Below, in pieces: positions 34,890 through 46,729 of a DNA stretch of 64,000 nucleotides. The first letter of the stretch is position 1. The number at the start of each line of letters is the position of its first letter. The position numbers and the translations under genes were made by a program. The notes under the pieces were generated by a model that saw only the letters and a list, made by a program, of their open reading frames with translations, was not told the DNA's origin and did not search any database. Source of the stretch: Lunularia cruciata (Eukaryota; Streptophyta; Marchantiopsida; Lunulariales; Lunulariaceae); the NCBI GenBank assembly GCA_948567375.1, contig OX419762.1, positions 2,485,001 through 2,549,000 on the forward strand, written 5' to 3'.

Positions 34890-35257
34890 CTTATTGAACA
34901 TATCTTTCACCAAGAAGTTCCACAAAACAATCTTAAGTATTGATTATACTAACTATTTTAAAATTAAATTCAAATTAAGTGTGTTGAAATAAACAAGTGA
35001 AGTATAATGCTAAAACGAGTATTCATCATTAGCAATATTGACAATTATTTATCATGTTGTTTGATTTCACAATACCTTATTTTCAAATGATTTTGACATA
35101 TCAGTTCATTGCCATGAGTACTAACAAACTTAAACATCAATGCTTAGTTACAAAAGATTCTTTGAATCTTATGACTTTATCAAGTGTTTTTAAAAAAACT
35201 AAATTTTTAATAAATTTTAATTTGAGATGGTTACTTCAATATAATATAATGAGGATA

Positions 35258-35441
35258 TGTTGAGATACACGCTCAGAAGACCTATAGGAAAGATATTCTA
35301 GCTCTATATAAACATCTTCATGAAACACAATCCAAATGTAAAGAAGATGTCGAGTCAATAAAATATTCATTTATTGTACATAAGTACAATAAGTGAATAT
35401 TATCACAATATATCACAATGTAATGCTCTTCTCTTGCTACA
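35258..35441 (+). repeat. Possible short LTR (copia-like)
   Basis: The stretch starts TGTTGAGATAC and ends GCTACA, with CTCTATATAAACA inside as a TATA-like box. It is followed by ATCATGGTCTGG, which resembles a worn primer site. No partner LTR or pol was found, so this is a weak call. Confidence 0.25.
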
Positions 35442-36839
35442 ATATCATGGTCTGGTTTATTCAAATGATATTATCAATATAAGATGATAGAATGTATCCT
35501 ATACCTGTTTCAAAATATAAAAAAATTATGCTTCCTTCTATCTTCATCTCAAGATCCGTTATCTCGTCCTTTTCTATCATAGCTTTGCATGAAGTTGGCC
35601 TCACTGCCTGGTCTATATTTCTTGGATTTTGAGGTTTTCCCCTTACAGTAAAGAAATTACATTCTATGATACTATACCTTAGATATTTGTATTTTGAATA
35701 AGACCTTAATGGTAAAGTTTTTTTGAGAATTGAAGAAAACTCATGGAAGAAACTTGCAATTGTAGCTTTCTAGTTCCACTCATGATCTAAACATTTCATT
35801 GCATCTTTTACAATTATAATATATTCACTATTCATCATTTGAGATAGATTCAATTAATATAACTTGATCCTTGAATAACACAATAATAAACTCATCAAGT
35901 ACTTATTGACTTCTCTACAACTGTCTCGTACCAAATATGTGCATATGACCTTTGGCTTAAAAATACACTATTGATAGCTAATGCAATGATGACTCCATTA
36001 ACAAGAGCACAAAATTTTTAAGGAAAGTTGTCACAAATACCAAGCAATTGTTGCAGTTTTATGCTATTGATAAAAACTATATTTGAGATTCTCTCCTTTA
36101 CCTCTTGTGTGAATTGATCTAACATATGAGTTTACTAGGGTTAGAGCTACCTAACATTGGAATAAATTATCACTGGATTAACAGAGTTGATTTGTATGGT
36201 TATATAAAAAACCTTAAAATCTCACCTAGTGCATCATAGATATTACTTCTATATGATTCCTTTTGTTATTTTACTGTAGCATACAACCATTCTATCAATT
36301 TTTATTTTTATTTTTATATAGACGATGCCTTCAAATATCTTCTATCATTTACCCATTTTCCAAAAATTACAACCATCTAAGAACAGTTGAAAAGGTATTT
36401 ATTTGCTCTTCAAACTACGTTACGGACTAAATTATAGACTTTCAAGGGATTCAAGGTTAGAAAAGTTTGCTCCCAAACCTTTATGAGATGTTCTATACTA
36501 TAACTCAAACGCTTTTGCTTTATCAATATTCTTTCTTGTGCATTCTTGGTCTAACCATGACTTAAAGTGAAATAATTTTCCAATTCTATAAGGAATATAC
36601 TATGCTGACTAATTATCAAGTCTTTTAATCCAAATTAAGCCCATACAATATATTGTGTAAGTATTCAAAAAGAAGAAGGAAATCCCTTTTTCTTGGAGGA
36701 GCAACATCTTGCAAACATATCTTTTGCCTACCTATAGTTGAAAAACCATTAGTTTCTTTATCACCACTTCATCTACAGTGGTAATAAGCACTCCTTGCAT
36801 TCATCCTTCTATCTTTTCAACATCTCAACATATCTGTGT
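35442..36839. other. AT-rich intergenic DNA, no gene seen
   Basis: No convincing open frame or domain on either strand. It could be the worn interior of the retroelement suggested at 35258-35441, but I cannot support that. Confidence 0.4.
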
Positions 36840-37000
36840 ATCTTGCAAAACCACAATATACTAATAACTCCACCTCGCATGAGATAATAATATATTTCAA
36901 AACTTTAAATCACTCATAACTTCCAGTTCCTATGTCTATAGATTTCAAACTAGACCCCAATAGAACTAGGTAAGAAACTAAGAAACTAAAAAGATGAGAA
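36840..37000 (-). repeat. Worn copy of the G-type 5' leader
   Basis: By eye the stretch matches the 5' leader of G (about 40905-41100): GCAAAACCACAA, a CATAACTT(T/C)CA motif, an AT-rich spacer, CCCAAT or CCCATGGAACT, then AACCATCCCATCATTCT against AACCCATCACTCT. The orientation is the same as G and it lies about 500 bp beyond the G 3' end. The match is patchy and has not been scored. Confidence 0.4.
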
Positions 37001-37501
37001 CCATCCCATCATTCTTGTATCAAAAATCACTCAAAATACTATAAAGCATAAATATTGTCATATCTTCTTCGACAATTTCCAACCTTCAATTTGAGGGTAA
37101 ATTTTTATTTTTTTAATTTTACTATTTTCTATAACCATACTATAATATACTCTTGGATAGCGTGATTTTCCCCTCTAATTCTTCTCTATATTCCATTCTA
37201 TATGTGATATTATATAATATTTTTGAGATACTCCATTTAACGTTAGTTTTCCAACGAACAGAAGCATTTCTTTCTTCTCGTCTCACCCGTTATCTGTCAA
37301 TAATCATCAGATTAAGTCTCCCAAAGTTTTTCCAAAATCCAACTTTTAATCTGAGTTTAAGCTTCTGGGGAATTTTAAATTTAAGTTGACCGTTGGCAAT
37401 AATTGAATTTCAAAACACATGTTTTAAAATCTTGTGAACAGGTTGATACTGGTTAATTTAGATGATTCGAATGTATGATAGACTTAATATCCAGGGAATG
37501 G

Positions 37502-37602
37502 AAAAAGGCGACCGCGTAGTAAAAATGAAGGATGGGAAGACCCCATCAAGAAGCCGTACAAGGGAGAGACAAAAAAAACAAAAAAGGTAACATGGGGCTA
37601 AG
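37502..37602 (-). repeat. G 3' end, distal tandem copy
   Basis: This 101-bp copy of the last coding triplets and 3' UTR lies 6 bp beyond the proximal copy at 37609-37696. It ends at the element terminus ...GCCTTTTTC. It differs from the proximal copy by small indels in A-runs and a few substitutions. Confidence 0.8.
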
Positions 37603-37608
37603 GTATGT

Positions 37609-37696
37609 AAAAAGGCGACCGTGTAGGAAAAATGAAGGATGGGAAGACCCCATCAAGCCGTACAAGGGAGAGACAAAAAAGGTAACATGGGGCTAA
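37609..37696 (-). repeat. G 3' end, proximal tandem copy
   Basis: This 88-bp copy includes the real stop codon (37693-37695). F has only one copy of this sequence, so the doubling is specific to the G locus. Confidence 0.8.
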
Positions 37697-40600
37697 GCCC
37701 CAATAGAGTCTGTATGAGAAATCTGCCCTACCGCACCTAAGATATCTGAGCTATGCAAGTCGTACGGTCTACACACAACTGGAGCATCCGAAGAAACATC
37801 ACCTAATGTGATTGCTCTCCTATGGATTGCACCAGCCACTGCCCTCTGTAGAGCAATGGATACACGCTGTCTAAAGTAAGCTACAAAGTATGAGAGTGAG
37901 AGTGGTACCCCCTGCCGCCTAACATGATAAGCCCTCGCGCACTCCCTGACAAATGTGTCAAATGCCGTGTCCATCGCTCCATATAACTCCAAGGCTAGAG
38001 GAACAAAGAGGTGACCTCGCTGCATGCCCCTGTACTTGGAGACCTTGCGACCTGCTGCTGCACTCGCCGCCCATCCAGGGGGATGGGTAATCACTCCCTC
38101 CGAAACTGTATCTCGCGTAGGGTCCATCACCACGACATCCGCTACTGTCACCTGATCATCTCGGACCAAGTATAAGTCTGCCCTGACACGTGTCGTCTGC
38201 AACGCATACAAACGCTCCCTCCAAGCCAAGTATCCACTCTCTCGTGCCATAGCAAACACTATGTCTCTAATGGCATCATGGGTAGCTATCCTCTGTCCTC
38301 CAAAAGGACACCGTGTCATGTGGACCGCCGCTGCATCTAGTGTAGAACCACACTCACAAGTGAGTAGTGAAGATGCAGATGGGTGGACTAAACCTAGGCG
38401 AAACCTCATCGCTGTAGAGAAAGTAGCCAGTGCGAGTCGGAAAGCCCTAATGCATGGTCGAGCTAGGATCCACGAGCCTGCACCCTTGCCGGAGCAAGAG
38501 CGTAGACGTGCTCTAGTAGCCTGAGGAATGGACGAGTCAACTAAGAGAGAATGTAGCGTATGCTCACACTGTCGCTCCATCAAGGAAGACTGTAGACCTC
38601 TAGTCCAATCTGACGATAGTGAAGCAAACGGTGGAAAACCCTCTCGTGCTCGTGAAGATAGACTATCTCTCGTCTGCCGCAATAACACCTGGAGAGAAAA
38701 GGATTCTCCTTCCACCTCTGTCACATAAGTCTCCAAAACCGGCCTATCAGCAACCACAAAACGAGATGCAAGTAGGGGTGCCGAGAGAGCCCAACTACCC
38801 AAAAATGCTATAGGTGCCATCTCCTCCATAGAAAGCAAGCCAACCCCACCACATGAGATCGGTAGAGCCGTCTGTCTACATGCCAAATCCCCTGTCACAC
38901 ACTCAAAAGTCCCTGGTCCAATAATATCACCAAAGACTCCCATAATCCTCCTATCAAATGCTCTCAGACGTGATAGGAAGGACGATGAGGGAGGAACTGT
39001 ACGGATGAGGTAGGATGGTCGACGAGCAATACTGGAAGAGAGTATACCAAATGCCACCTGCGGATCTCCTAGTAATGGAAGGTCATCCACATGGAGAACA
39101 TCCTCTGCAAGAGCAGCGTCCAAGAAGCGTGTGACAAAATCCTCCGATCCTACTGGCACTCCAAGAACACGAAGTCCCTCTGTGGATGTGATACACCCCT
39201 CTGGAAGCTCAAGGTGGGGAGAGATACCTAAAGGGGACCATGCCCTACACTTTGACACCTTGACTCTCAAGCCTACTAGATGTAGCTCGGTAGTCAAGTA
39301 GTCAAAGGCCTGCCTAATCTGATCTACAGGGCCTACGATGTGTGTATCATCTGCCAAGGATGGAAATACACAACCTGGCATGGCCAAAGTAGTAGACAAG
39401 AGAGCTCTAAAGTGAGCCATGGCAAATAAGGGCCCCCCAAAGGATCTCCCTGACGTGTACCAGCAGCTGACTCCAAGACGGTGACTCCCTCCTGTGAACC
39501 ACCATGCTGGTAGTAAAGGGAAGCAGGAGAGCCATAAAAAGACCGCACAAAAGGAATGAGACTCGCCAAGGATCCACTAGCCTCCCTAAGCTCTCTAAAG
39601 ATGGATGCACGTGAGACGCTATTAAAAGCGTTCTCCACGTCCACCTGTAGGACGACCCACTCCGGATGGATATCTAGGAGTGCTCTAATGCCTAGAGATA
39701 TAGCCTCACATCCTCCAGGTGTAGCTACTCCAAACTGATGTGGACTAAGGTGCTGTCGAAAGTGAGAACGATGCTGAAGGACAATGGTACGACTGACCAA
39801 ACGCAAAAAGATCTCTCCAATAGCGATCGGTCTAATGCCTCCCGTGTCCTTCTCGATCGCGAGAAGTCGACTAGCACCTAAGACCCGACTAACAGACATA
39901 GGAATATCTCCTCTCGCTACTACTGCAGCCACCTGAAACAACTCGGTAAAACCACTAGAAGGATCATCTGCCTGGAAGCAATCTCTAAGGTGCTCATAAA
40001 CCATCCCTGACAAGCCTCCTGAGGAAAGGCGAGGGGCAGTGCACAATGCTTGTGCAAATAGCGACCTATCAAGACATAAAGGCTGCTCCGGCTGATAATC
40101 TAAGACCTCTAGTGGTAGTCCCTCTACTGCTATAGGATGCAATGAGCGTAGGGAAGAGATGGTCTCATCAGTAGGACTCGCTATAGACAGAGGGTGTACC
40201 GCTCGTGCTGCTCTACTAAACTCTCCCGCCTGACCCAATGTCCTACATCGTCGTAATCGAGTGGAATCTATGGTATCCTGTGGCGATGTCTATCTCCTAA
40301 ATCGTGTAGCCCTAACAGACTCCTCCTGAAGGGCTGCCCAATCCCCCGCTCGGAATCGACGAAATCTAGCCGCCACCTCTCTATGCCCCGCACGTCCCCC
40401 TCTAGCATAACGAAGACACCATCGAGGGAGTAGGAGGAATAGGAACCACGCTAACTCGTCCAAGGGATCACGTGCCAAACGATCCAGTGGTAGGCGAAAA
40501 GCCTGTCTAGCCTCATCATGGAGTGTGCGGGGTAGCCTATGGAATAGACGTGGACATGGAAAACTAGTCTCAAATAACCCCAAAATGCAACCCGCCTGAG

Positions 40601-40859
40601 AAGCTAACCACTCCCACGACTCGATCGGTATCCCTGGAACGATCAACGAAGGTATAGAAGAAGCGTGCGTAATCCCGAGTGTCACTGCTGTCGATGTGGT
40701 CGCTTGTCTCACGTGGACATCCCAAGTGGTCCAATCATAGTCCTTGTGCATCTTTCCCACATGGGTCTTTACCCCTTGCGAGGTAAAGCGTCGGTGACAC
40801 ACCGGGCATGGTGTATCCCGACCCGCTCTAGGCGACCCCACATGGGAAGGTGTAGCCAT
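37693..40859 (-). pseudogene. G polyprotein: C2H2 finger, reverse transcriptase, RLE endonuclease (two lesions)
   Basis: The start is set at ATG 40857-40859 (MATPSHVG), because the upstream extension to 40973 runs into the leader. About 35 codons in is a C2H2 finger, CPVCHRRFTSQGVKTHVGKMH-type (CX2C...HX4H), then DWTTW. The RT follows: LQVDVENAFNSVSR (motif A), GTRQGDPLGGP (motif B), LADDTHIVGP (motif C), then thumb. A CCHC knuckle CECGSTLDAAAVHMTRC and an endonuclease with RADLYLV...VTVADVVV (the R-PD...D pattern, here with Ala for Pro) and KYRGMQRGHLFVPLALELYG close the protein. About 1,055 codons in total. Lesions: one TAG at 40290-40292 with the same frame on both sides, and a 1-nt frameshift in a run of six G (plus-strand C 39433-39438) between motifs B and C. 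In the family this protein nicks target DNA and primes reverse transcription there. Confidence 0.85.
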
Positions 40860-40984
40860 GGCTAGCACAAGAATAATGATAGTAACACATGATACTCCTC
40901 TCCATATCTCCCCATATCTGCAAAACCACAACCCCTCACATCCCAACTCACATAAGAAAACAATCTCTCTCACAACCCTAAAAT

Positions 40985-41230
40985 CTATAAACTTTCATAA
41001 CTTTCAATTTCCGTCTCCAAAATTTTTAAATTAAATTCCCATGGAACTTAATCATGAAAACCCAGAGATTAGAAATGAAAATTCACAACCCATCACTCTC
41101 AATATATAATAATCACTCTCAACCCTAAAAAAAACTAAAAAACTTCATAACTTTCTACTCCATTCTCCATAGTCTTCAATCTAGGTGCCAATGGAACCGG
41201 AATTGAAAAACGAAGAGAATAGTCTATTCA
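40985..41230 (-). repeat. Two related units in the G 5' leader
   Basis: The stretches at about 40985-41090 and 41127-41230 share an ordered set of words (AACTTTCATAACTTTC, then a CCNATGGAAC word, then a GAAAAC or GAGA word). They look like diverged tandem units of a promoter-containing leader. Confidence 0.4.
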
Positions 41231-41344
41231 CTCGAAAGCTACATGGTAGAGAGCACTCAGATTTTATCAAAATCGTCTCACGTCTCTCCCTCTCATCTCT
41301 CGTCTCCACACTCTCCCCGCATCTCCTCCCGCAGCTCCTGACCA

Positions 41345-43782
41345 GCTTGGAAATGATGATTTAAGGGGGCATATTACATTAAAGTGCAAACTCTCAACGG
41401 TTATATATCGTACTTACCTGATAAGAGAAGTATGTAACCCGCGGTAACCTCGGAGAATGCACTTAACTGACCCCACATTTGCCACTTCGGCTTGGCTGAA
41501 CCCCAAGTTGGCTGACCCGTTAACTGATCCTTGAATCCTTGACGGGGTGCATCAATCCTATGTGGCAGTGGATCTCACAAACCCCAAAATTGGAACACAA
41601 GAACATTGGTGCCAGCATAGACTAACTTCATGCTACGTCAACTCGTGACATTTAGGTTGACACTTGGGTTCTGTTCAGTCTTTTGCCAACTTGGGTAAGC
41701 GAACTCGAGATACGTTTGGATCCGTTATGTCATTCTAAATGTAGGCTCTGTCATAGAAACTTATTCTTCAAGAAGAGCCTGTCGTCGACTGATGCACCAT
41801 CGGATTCACCCCGATCAGTTGCAGCAGTGGCCTCCCGAAACAAAGTTTGGACGAATGGCGAATAGGAAGGCCACCCGCATTGGATACAGAAACGCCATTG
41901 CTTTCTCATTCCAGAAACGTTCTCAATACGTACTGAGGTTTGAAGTAGAGAAGGTCATCCATTATATCCTTCTGATATCCATAGTACGAATGTTGATGTG
42001 AAGATTTAATTGTTTCCAACTCGGAAATCATGAATATTCCTAAGCTAGGAAGTTGTGGTAGTTTGATTATATTTAATCTAGATGAAGAACAAAATTCCCC
42101 AAAACACCAAACACGCTTCTGTGATATCGGAGAGCACAATCTGGTCATGGAGAATTGCATCTCGAAATCTACTTCTATTTGATTTCAACTTCGATCCAAA
42201 AACTTTTAAGGTCGAGAAATAGTTGTGGACGATCGTCTGCGATAAATTGTGTCACAGAATCAGAGCGGACACTTTCTCAAGACAATTTCCACAAGAGAAT
42301 GCAGGCAGGTGTGTTCTCGCGGCCAATGCTGCAGAGGCCATGCGCCGTGAGCAAAATTCGAGATCCGCGTTTGCGTTTGTTGGGATCCGTAACAGGTCGT
42401 CGTGGACAATAGAGAAATCATCTTCCCGTCCTTGTCCGGGCCTCGTGTGATTCACGTACTACAGTTTAACTGGTAAGGATCCCCATAATTCATCTGAACA
42501 CCTCAACTTTGAACTCGCACGTTTGCAGTAAAGTCTTACTAGACTTACCTTGAGGCGAAAGGCCTTTGGAATTCCATAATGGCAACTACGAGAGCCAGCC
42601 CCGATTCTCAATACTCTCCAATAGTTCAACGACATTCGGTATTTCGTAACATGGGACCAGAACTGCCGATGAAAGCCAAAGACGATGAAAAACTGGCTAT
42701 GCACTCTACAGACTCGTACATCAAGACATAGTCACTTACATTTTAGTATCCAGAAAATCTGGTCTGGCTTTACGATTCTTGAGCATTTCTAGCAAAGCAT
42801 GCACATTGCATAATTCGATTCAGAGCTCGAGAAGGTTGAAAACGTGCTGCAGCTCTGCAGATCGATTGTCTACCCTAATCCCATTTTCCAACCAACTCTC
42901 CCCTAGAGCCTCCAAAGTAGCATGTACTACTTCCTGCTCTCTGAGGGTAACTGCTAGCAATGTCACGTGACTGCTAGCAGCTGTGACATTGCGCTGTCGT
43001 CCAATTCACCTAGACAAATATATCTGCCAATTATCTGCATCCATTTGAACGTTACATCACATGGTGGGACGCGGAGTGATATCATGCATTATGAAATCTA
43101 AACAAAATCGAATTTCAGCCTAGAGTTGAGAATTTACCGTCGGAGGTTTCTCTCATCGATACAAGCGAATCATGAATAATTTGTCACGAATTTACTGGTT
43201 CAATCTTGACCGTATGGCGCAAGGTGATTCCCGACCTAGTACCAAACATAGATTCTTCATGAATCCCCGCAGCTCTGGTGATCTTGAGATGAGCTGCCGT
43301 GACTTCTGATCCAGGGGAATAGTCTGCCCTTGACAGAAAATCGTCTGAACTAGATGATTACTCAACTCCGGGCACCAAACTCCAGGCGAGTGTTTTCTAT
43401 CCAGAGCTACATTTGGAGCCACTAGTGAGATCGTTAACTCGTTAGATCGTCATATCGGTAGCAATACCCTGACAGAGGGCCATGATTGGATATTGAAGAA
43501 AGTAATTCTGAACCTCTCCTTACGCTTTCTACTCTCGAGCAGAATTTTCTTTCCGGGACTCTGGACGGTGAAAGACTTGCTCCTGTCGTGGAAGTAAACA
43601 AGACTCTGCTGGAGGAATTGTAGTCCTCAAGCGCCTTTATCCAATCCAAGTAGGATGCAGGTGATCCAATCCTATTATACTTCTGAACAGCTTCATTAAC
43701 ACTTCTGATACTTGGGAGAGAAGTAGTCTAGTCTACAAGGAGGCGAGGATGCATAATCTCAAAGCCAGTGGAGATAGAGAAT
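41345..43782. other. Intergenic DNA of moderate GC, no gene recognised
   Basis: Several short frames on both strands (for example 42155-42450 and 42252-42455) have no recognisable domain and no conserved splice pattern that I can support. Composition differs from the AT-rich parts at 33-37 kb and 46.7-49 kb. Confidence 0.45.
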
Positions 43783-44045
43783 GGGAAACTGTAAACCCAC
43801 CTCACCTTTTCTACTCATCCACCTCACCCTTCCTATTCTAACACTTCCAGCCAGGTTGGTTGGTTAGTCGTGTGAAATTAATCGTTGTCGTGACATGGGT
43901 CTAGGATTTCTACATCGTATTCTAGCATTGTGGCCAAGTTCATATCACAGCGAGAGTAGTTTGATTGGTTTATTTGCACCTGTATAGTATCGTTAGAGGG
44001 GTGAGGTCGATGAGCAGAAAAGGTGAGGTGGGTTTACAATTTCCC
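43783..44045. mobile_element. MITE with about 48-bp terminal inverted repeats
   Basis: The left end GGGAAACTGTAAACCCACCT is the near-perfect inverse of the right end AGGTGGGTTTACAATTTCCC. The inverted match continues through the CTCACCTTTTCT and CATC(C/G)ACCTCACCC words. Length is 263 bp with no coding capacity. Flanks ATAGAGAAT and ATAGAGGTC share the first six bases, which may be a worn 9-bp duplication and would again suggest a Mutator-like origin. Confidence 0.75.
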
Positions 44046-46318
44046 ATAGAGGTCCAACAACATCAGCATGGACGCGGGGAGAATACAAGGTATGTCCCGA
44101 ACACGCTCCTCATTTGAGTCCACATCAACCAAGAAGTCCATGAGGTCCTCGGAACCCAACTTCCATTCATTGGGGTCCTTTCAGACTGATCCTTTATTCA
44201 TTATTGATGCAACGTTCATAGGAGTTAACGGAGTTAACGGAATGAAAACCTGATGCGTAGATGATTTTTCCTGTTTCGGCCTGCGAGACTAGGGAAACAT
44301 TAGGGTTAATTTCAGAGATCAATACAAGATCTAGTATAGCGAAGAAGGAAATCCTTTATGGTGTGCACAATTGTTTAACGTTGAGGAGCTGAATTGATTT
44401 ATGATGTGATTCATGTTTTTGGTTTACTAGTAAGTTCAAACCAATGCGGTACACATATGTACTTAAATAGGAGAAAGACATTCAGTACTCCGAGAAACTG
44501 CAGCGTTTCAATCTCCATTCTCAATCCATGTTATTATATCAGTGAAATGTAGAGAATTGAGCCACGAGAATGGAGTTTACGATTTCCTTGTAAAACTACA
44601 CAAATGGAGAGCGACCGAATATCTGTATCAAATGGTTCAAACTTCATCAATTCATTCGTGAAAACTGAACGATATAATCGCATATAAAAACAGAGCAGCA
44701 GAAGGTGAGTACCGAAGTTGGCAGCTGGAATTGCTGAGTGGAACTCTCCCAAAGTAAAGAGAATTTATGAAGCCTAGTCGTATGGACAGGGCATCCTGAT
44801 ATTCACGCGGATGGGAAGACGATCGCCTTCACAGACGTTTCGGATTTTGGGAAGTCATTAAATATTAATTGAACCGAAAGCAATCTAGTACCTCTGCTCT
44901 CATAATTCGTCCAGCATGACCAATGCCTTCTAATCATATTCTCCATCTGATCAGAGAAAGTTGCCCTCAGATCATCACTTATACGAATACGAACCTTGCT
45001 CCTAGATTTGTATCGTATGTGCATACAGCTACACAGGGACCCCTTGTCACGGGAGCTTCTCCCAGAAGTCTGTTGTGAGCGTCTCAGAATCTCCTTCAAT
45101 CCATTATAGAGTTTTTCTATCTTCGATGCGATTTTACATTCTCTCACGTTGTCCACGTTCAACACTTTAACTTTGTGGTAATCACCACAAGAGATGACAA
45201 CGTCAGGAACCCATCTTCCATAGTTAGCTTCGTCATGAGCTGTACCACAGCATCAGCATGATCGCGTAAACCTCCGCGTAAACCTGGATCGGCATAATAT
45301 TGTGCTACATGCTGAGACATTCTGTCCATCCTTGGCTCTCCACAATATTTTGGCTATTCGTTCTTCATTTATCCAGTGTTTCAACGAGGCTGATGAACAA
45401 CCTAGTCAAGGGCACATACTGAAGGTCGGATGCAAATGCAATGGCAAGCGGTAGGAGCGTCCATGGAATTTCACCGAGGGCTTAATCGATTTTGTTAGAT
45501 TGAGTGTCAGCTCGATCTGATGGTTCCAAACAGTTCACGGTGAACTTCTTGAAGGGTAGGCCGCTGCTGGTTTTCTCGAAACTCCACTTTGTTCACCAGT
45601 TAGTGATTAGCATCGCAATCGAAGTAGCAGACGTTCGTTATAAGTAGAGCTGATTCATCCTGGAAAGTTGCTGTAAAACTTTCCAACTTTCCCTAAGGAA
45701 ATGAGTAGGAATAATTCCGTGAAGTCACTAGCAACTGCGAAATGTATGACTAAGAACTTCAAATTTCACTAAGACAATCAACGAAAACGAAGGTAGACCC
45801 TAGAACCTTGTCTCAGTAATCGTGACTTGCAGATTCTACTACAGTCATACATGGAAGTGGAAGAAATCGCCATATTCCCATGTACATACCAACTTCCCTT
45901 CTTGCATTGCGCAAAAGTTGCAACGGGTACTTCTACTCGTAAACTGCTGAAGTTCCTCAAGTCTAGCAGCGGGTACATGTATTGAGCTCTTTCTCGTGAT
46001 TCGTGGTAGAAGCTGCTCTAAGTACAATTGTTGGGATATTTGGCAACGTGGAACACCATGGGCAACCATGACAATTAATATTAGGAAGATCTAAGAAATT
46101 GGACTATGATTGTGCAACCAAGTCCTCGGTTATGGATTCTGAGATCCAAGATTGGATGTTAAGATCTTTCTTCTCAAGTTCCGTACGAAATACCACACAT
46201 TAATTCGAATATTTTCAAATATCGGAGAATCGCAACACAGATATGATAACAGGAAGGATGAGAAAGCACTATCAGGCCGAATATTCCAATTCAAGAAATC
46301 CAAGATGGCTGATATTAT
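44046..46318. other. Intergenic DNA, no gene recognised
   Basis: The longest frame (44803-45165, minus, 120 codons) has no recognisable domain. A tiny tandem repeat GGAGTTAACGGAGTTAACGG lies near 44221. Confidence 0.45.
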
Positions 46319-46625
46319 GATTATTCTCCTCAAGTTCTGCAAGAAATACTGAATTTTAAATTGGGCTGTTGTCAAATATCCCAATTGGAGTAAGCTGCTT
46401 CTACAAAGTTCTGCTTATGAAGAGACCAAATTGGTGGTGGCCTCCTCGGAAGCAGTACGGGGTATGTTATGATCATTCTCCTCAAGTTCTGCAAGAAATA
46501 CTGAACTCAATTGAGATGTAATTGAGATGTTGTCAAATTCCCAATCCTGTAAGCTGCTTCTACACAGATCTGCTTATGAAGAGACCAAGTTGGTGGTCTC
46601 CTCCTCTTCGAAGGCAGTAGATGAT
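46319..46625 (+). repeat. Tandem repeat of about 150 bp, two copies
   Basis: Units at about 46319-46455 and 46472-46625 share TCTCCTCAAGTTCTGCAAGAAATACTGAA at their start (split here: TCTCCTCAAGTTCTGCAAG, then AAATACTGAA), then GTAAGCTGCTTCTACA and TTCTGCTTATGAAGAGACCAA-type words, and end near GCAGTA. A third, weaker copy may begin near 46165 (CTCAAGTTCCGTACGAAATACC). Confidence 0.65.
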
Positions 46626-46729
46626 AAGAACGACAAGAACGGCAGGATATTGTGCTCATGTTTCAACGAAAGTGATGAGATCGATAACTAAGTTTTCTCC
46701 CGGGAACTGTAGTCAATACTACAGTCTAT

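Larger units (their letters stand above)
37502..41340 (-). mobile_element. Element G: near-intact RLE-type (R2-like) non-LTR retrotransposon
   Basis: G is about 3.8 kb on the minus strand: a CT-rich leader (about 41340-40860), one long coding region (40859-37693), and a 3' end present twice in tandem. It has no LTRs and no poly(A). Domain order, namely N-terminal C2H2 finger, RT, C-terminal CCHC knuckle, restriction-like endonuclease, is that of the R2/R4/NeSL/HERO grouping. Only two lesions interrupt the coding region. It is clearly more GC-rich than the surrounding DNA and than its sister F. Confidence 0.85.

Noticed and set aside
38261-38813. Plus-strand frames inside G
   Set aside because: Antisense shadows of the G polyprotein.
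44803-45165. 120-codon minus-strand frame as a gene
   Set aside because: No homology recognised and no supporting neighbouring exons.
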